Source: Pseudomonadota bacterium
Lineage (GTDB): Bacteria; Pseudomonadota; Gammaproteobacteria; Burkholderiales; Burkholderiaceae
DNA: 7,517 bases
Assembly: GCA_021783435.1 (NCBI GenBank)
Contig: JAJXUC010000175.1
Span: forward strand, 1-7,517
Reading direction: 5' to 3'
Part shown: piece by piece, positions 5,703 through 7,517 of the stretch
Numbering within the stretch: the stretch's first letter is position 1
Layout: every line of letters begins with the position of its first letter
Notes under the pieces: model-generated
Database searches by the model: none
What the model was told of the DNA's origin: nothing
What the model saw: only the letters and a program-made list of their open reading frames with translations
Translations under genes and position numbers: made by a program

Positions 5703-6908
5703 TTAGTGCATGGCCGCCGCCATGGCCTTGGCGACATAGTCGATATTGTGGGTATTGAGCGCAGCCACGCAGATCCGGCCCGTGCTGACGCCGTAGATGC
5801 CATATTCGGCGCGCAGTTGCTCCATTTGCTGCGGATTCAGGCCCGAGTAGCTGAACATGCCTTTCTGGCGGGTGATGAAGCGCAAGTCGGATGTCACGCC
5901 ATGCGCCTTGAGCCGGTCGACCAGGGCCGCGCGCATGCCGCGGATGCGTTCGCGCATGTTCGCCAGCTCCTGTTCCCATTGCGCCCGCAGCGCGGGGGTG
6001 GACAGGACGGTGGTCACCACCTGTGCGCCGTGCGTGGGCGGATTCGAATAGTTGGTGCGGATCACGCGCTTGAGCTGCGACAGGACACGGGCGGCCTCGT
6101 CCTTGCTCTCGCAGACCACGCTCAAGGCGCCCACGCGTTCGCCGTAGAGCGAGAAGCTCTTGGAGAACGAGGTGGACACGAAAAAGTCCAGACCGCTGGC
6201 AACGAATTGCTGGATCACGGCGCCGTCCTCCGCAATGCCTTCGCCGAAGCCTTGATACGCCATGTCGAGGAAAGGCACCAAACCGCGTTGTTGCACGGCG
6301 GCGATGACGCGTCCCCATTGCGCGGGCGTCAGGTCATAGCCGGTGGGGTTGTGGCAACAGGCGTGGAGCACGACCACGGTGCCGGCCTGAGCTTGGTTCA
6401 GAGCCTCCAGCATGGCCTCGAACGCGACGCCGCGTGCCGCGGCGTCGTAATAGGGATAGTTGCCCACGTCGAATCCCGCGGATTCGAACAATGCGCGATG
6501 GTTTTCCCAGCTTGGATCGGAAATCAGCACCCGCGCGGACGGATTCAACCGCTTGAGGAAGTCCGCACCGACCTTCAGTCCTCCGGTGCCGCCCAGGGCC
6601 TGCGCCGTGACCACGCGGCCCGCGCGCAACACTTCGCTGTCGGCGCCGAACACCAGCGACTGCACGGCCTTGTCGTAGGCGGCGATGCCGTCGATCGGGA
6701 GATAACCGCGCGGCTTGGGGATCTCGGCCAGCACATTCTCGGCTTCCTTCACGCAGGCCAGCAACGGAAGCTTGCCGTTTTCATCGGTATACACGCCCAC
6801 GCCCAGGTTGACCTTGTTCGGGTTGGGGTCGGCCTGAAACTGTTCGTTCAGGCCGAGGATGGGGTCGCGCGGAGCCATGTCCACGCTGGCGAATAGCGAT
6901 GCACTCAT
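5703..6908 (-). CDS. tyrB: Aromatic/aspartate aminotransferase (class I, PLP)
   Basis: A 401 aa cytosolic aminotransferase of subfamily I-alpha, which swaps amino groups between aromatic amino acids or aspartate and 2-oxoglutarate. The N terminus (MAPRDPILGLNEQF, then NKVNLGVGVY) is typical. Cofactor residues include Trp134 (DPSWENH), Asn187 (CCHNPTG), Asp215 and Tyr218 (FLDMAYQG), the Schiff-base Lys250 in SFSKSFSLYGERVG and Arg258. Arg378 (STGRICVAALNT) would bind the substrate alpha-carboxylate, and Arg284 (IRTNYSNPP) the side chain. The core and C terminus (LYGERVGALSV, MFSYSGL, CVAALNT) look closer to TyrB than to AspC of E. coli, but specificity between the two cannot be fixed from sequence. 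The ATG at 6908 gives the family N terminus although no Shine-Dalgarno precedes it. It is on the same strand as phaZ, 112 bp upstream, and divergent from uvrB. No good terminator is visible in the 5591-5702 gap, so some read-through into phaZ is possible. Confidence 0.93.
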   Translation of the reverse strand: MSASLFASVDMAPRDPILGLNEQFQADPNPNKVNLGVGVYTDENGKLPLLACVKEAENVLAEIPKPRGYLPIDGIAAYDKAVQSLVFGADSEVLRAGRVVTAQALGGTGGLKVGADFLKRLNPSARVLISDPSWENHRALFESAGFDVGNYPYYDAAARGVAFEAMLEALNQAQAGTVVVLHACCHNPTGYDLTPAQWGRVIAAVQQRGLVPFLDMAYQGFGEGIAEDGAVIQQFVASGLDFFVSTSFSKSFSLYGERVGALSVVCESKDEAARVLSQLKRVIRTNYSNPPTHGAQVVTTVLSTPALRAQWEQELANMRERIRGMRAALVDRLKAHGVTSDLRFITRQKGMFSYSGLNPQQMEQLRAEYGIYGVSTGRICVAALNTHNIDYVAKAMAAAMH

Positions 6909-6941
6909 GGGTGTTTGCTTGCTGGGGAAGGTGGTTTGGAG

Positions 6942-6955
6942 TTTGCCGGCGCAAA
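6942..6955. repeat. Short perfect inverted repeat in the tyrB leader
   Basis: TTTGC and GCAAA flank CGGC, giving a perfect 5-bp stem with a 4-base loop. It lies 34-47 bases upstream of the tyrB start codon. It could be a small operator or an mRNA hairpin; at this length chance is also likely. Confidence 0.3.
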
Positions 6956-7002
6956 ATGAACGCAGTGTGCGTCTTTCGCATGCATTGCCTGACATGAGGG
7001 GG

Positions 7003-7032
7003 ATTTTAGGCCGCCGCTGGATTTCCGGTCCG
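7003..7032 (-). promoter_or_regulatory. Weak candidate promoter for tyrB
   Basis: On the - strand TAAAAT (7008-7003) matches five of six bases of the -10 consensus. The hexamer 18 bases upstream, CGGACC (7032-7027), matches only the central GAC of a -35. If real, the tyrB leader would be roughly 85-90 bases long and include the TTTGC/GCAAA inverted repeat. Confidence 0.25.
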
Positions 7033-7090
7033 AACTTGTCCCATCCATGTCGCCGACCCGCAACGCCCGCGCGTTTTCCCAGAGAACTCC

Positions 7091-7517
7091 ATGCCCAGCC
7101 TTGCCATCGTCGAACCCTCCTCGCAGCCGCCGCTGGTGCGCTACGAAGGCTCGCCATTCCAGCTGCATCAACCCTACCCGCCGGCGGGTGATCAGCCCTT
7201 GGCCATCGAAAAGCTGGTCGAGGGGGTGCAAGACGGCCTGAGCTTCCAGACCCTGCTCGGCGTCACGGGTTCGGGCAAGACGTTCACCATGGCCAATGTC
7301 ATCGCGCGTCTGGGGCGCCCGGCCATCGTGTTTGCGCCGAACAAGACCCTGGCGGCCCAACTCTACAGCGAGTTCCGCGAGTTCTTTCCAAAGAACGCGG
7401 TGGAGTACTTCGTCAGCTACTACGACTATTACCAGCCCGAGGCCTACGTGCCGCAACGCGACCTGTTCATCGAGAAGGACAGCGCCATCAACGAACATAT
7501 CGAGCAGATGCGGCTGA
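7091..7517 (+). CDS. uvrB: Excinuclease ABC subunit B, N-terminal part (partial)
   Basis: The first 142 residues of UvrB; the gene continues past the window end. UvrB is the damage-verifying helicase-like subunit of nucleotide excision repair, loaded by UvrA and later bound by UvrC. The sequence matches E. coli UvrB over [28 protein letters not shown] (Walker A, residues 57-64, Lys63), [19 protein letters not shown], the beta-hairpin start [12 protein letters not shown] (110-121) and [16 protein letters not shown]. The N terminus is about 17 residues longer than in E. coli (GDQP at 33-36 against about 16-19), with a [17 protein letters not shown] stretch that looks like the form found in Burkholderiales. 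The ATG at 7091 is the best start seen, with only a weak ribosome binding site. It is divergent from tyrB; no SOS box is evident upstream. Confidence 0.97.
   Translation, partial: MPSLAIVEPSSQPPLVRYEGSPFQLHQPYPPAGDQPLAIEKLVEGVQDGLSFQTLLGVTGSGKTFTMANVIARLGRPAIVFAPNKTLAAQLYSEFREFFPKNAVEYFVSYYDYYQPEAYVPQRDLFIEKDSAINEHIEQMRL

Larger units (their letters stand above)
6909..7090. promoter_or_regulatory. Divergent tyrB/uvrB intergenic region
   Basis: The 182 bp between the two start codons must hold the 5' signals of both genes. A weak candidate for tyrB is listed separately. For uvrB I see CTGACA at 6989-6994 as a -35-like hexamer, but no good -10 at the right distance. No CTG-N10-CAG LexA (SOS) box was found. 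The uvrB Shine-Dalgarno is weak (GAGA near 7081-7084). Confidence 0.5.

Noticed and set aside
3470..5758. A 2.3 kb open frame on the + strand (762 codons) lying antisense to nth, rnfB and phaZ.
   Set aside because: It is in exact codon register with phaZ and rnfB, which share one frame. In this register a stop appears only where the sense gene uses TTA, CTA or TCA, which are rare in GC-rich genes. The translation has no recognisable domain, while the - strand proteins are clear family members.
5706..6896. Open + strand frame of 396 codons antisense to tyrB.
   Set aside because: The translation has no recognisable domain, whereas the - strand frame has a complete set of aminotransferase residues.

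Overview
The window is GC-rich DNA with dense, mostly overlapping or abutting genes. Its content (intracellular Cys-type PHB depolymerase, a short soluble RnfB next to nth, a class I aminotransferase divergent from uvrB) and protein sequences fit a beta-proteobacterium of the Burkholderiales, probably near the Alcaligenaceae. The genus cannot be fixed from the sequence alone. No mobile element, CRISPR array, tRNA or rRNA is visible. All nine genes look like chromosomal core genes.

Layout: (1) On the + strand, positions 1-1903 hold the 3' end of a TonB-dependent cobalamin receptor (btuB), then the inner-membrane permease btuC after 9 bp, then the ATPase btuD through an ATGA overlap. (2) On the - strand, positions 5590 down to 1913 form a tight unit reading phaZ > rnfB > nth > btuF. 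The phaZ stop codon directly abuts the rnfB ATG, rnfB and nth are about 43 bp apart, and the nth stop overlaps a possible upstream btuF start. A plausible sigma70-type promoter and a good ribosome binding site precede phaZ. (3) Still on the - strand, a tyrB-like aminotransferase occupies 6908-5703. (4) After a 182 bp divergent spacer, uvrB starts at 7091 on the + strand and runs off the window.

Functionally, BtuB, BtuC, BtuD and BtuF together make a complete vitamin B12 (corrinoid) uptake route: outer-membrane receptor, periplasmic binding protein, and ABC importer. The parts are split between two convergent units that meet with only 9 bp between stop codons. The periplasmic binding protein is the last gene of a unit that otherwise encodes PHB mobilisation, an iron-sulfur electron carrier and a base-excision repair enzyme. 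I found no clear sign of a new defence or mobile system. The points worth a second look are the soluble orphan RnfB, the in-frame phaZ/rnfB abutment, the btuF start ambiguity and the split B12 locus.
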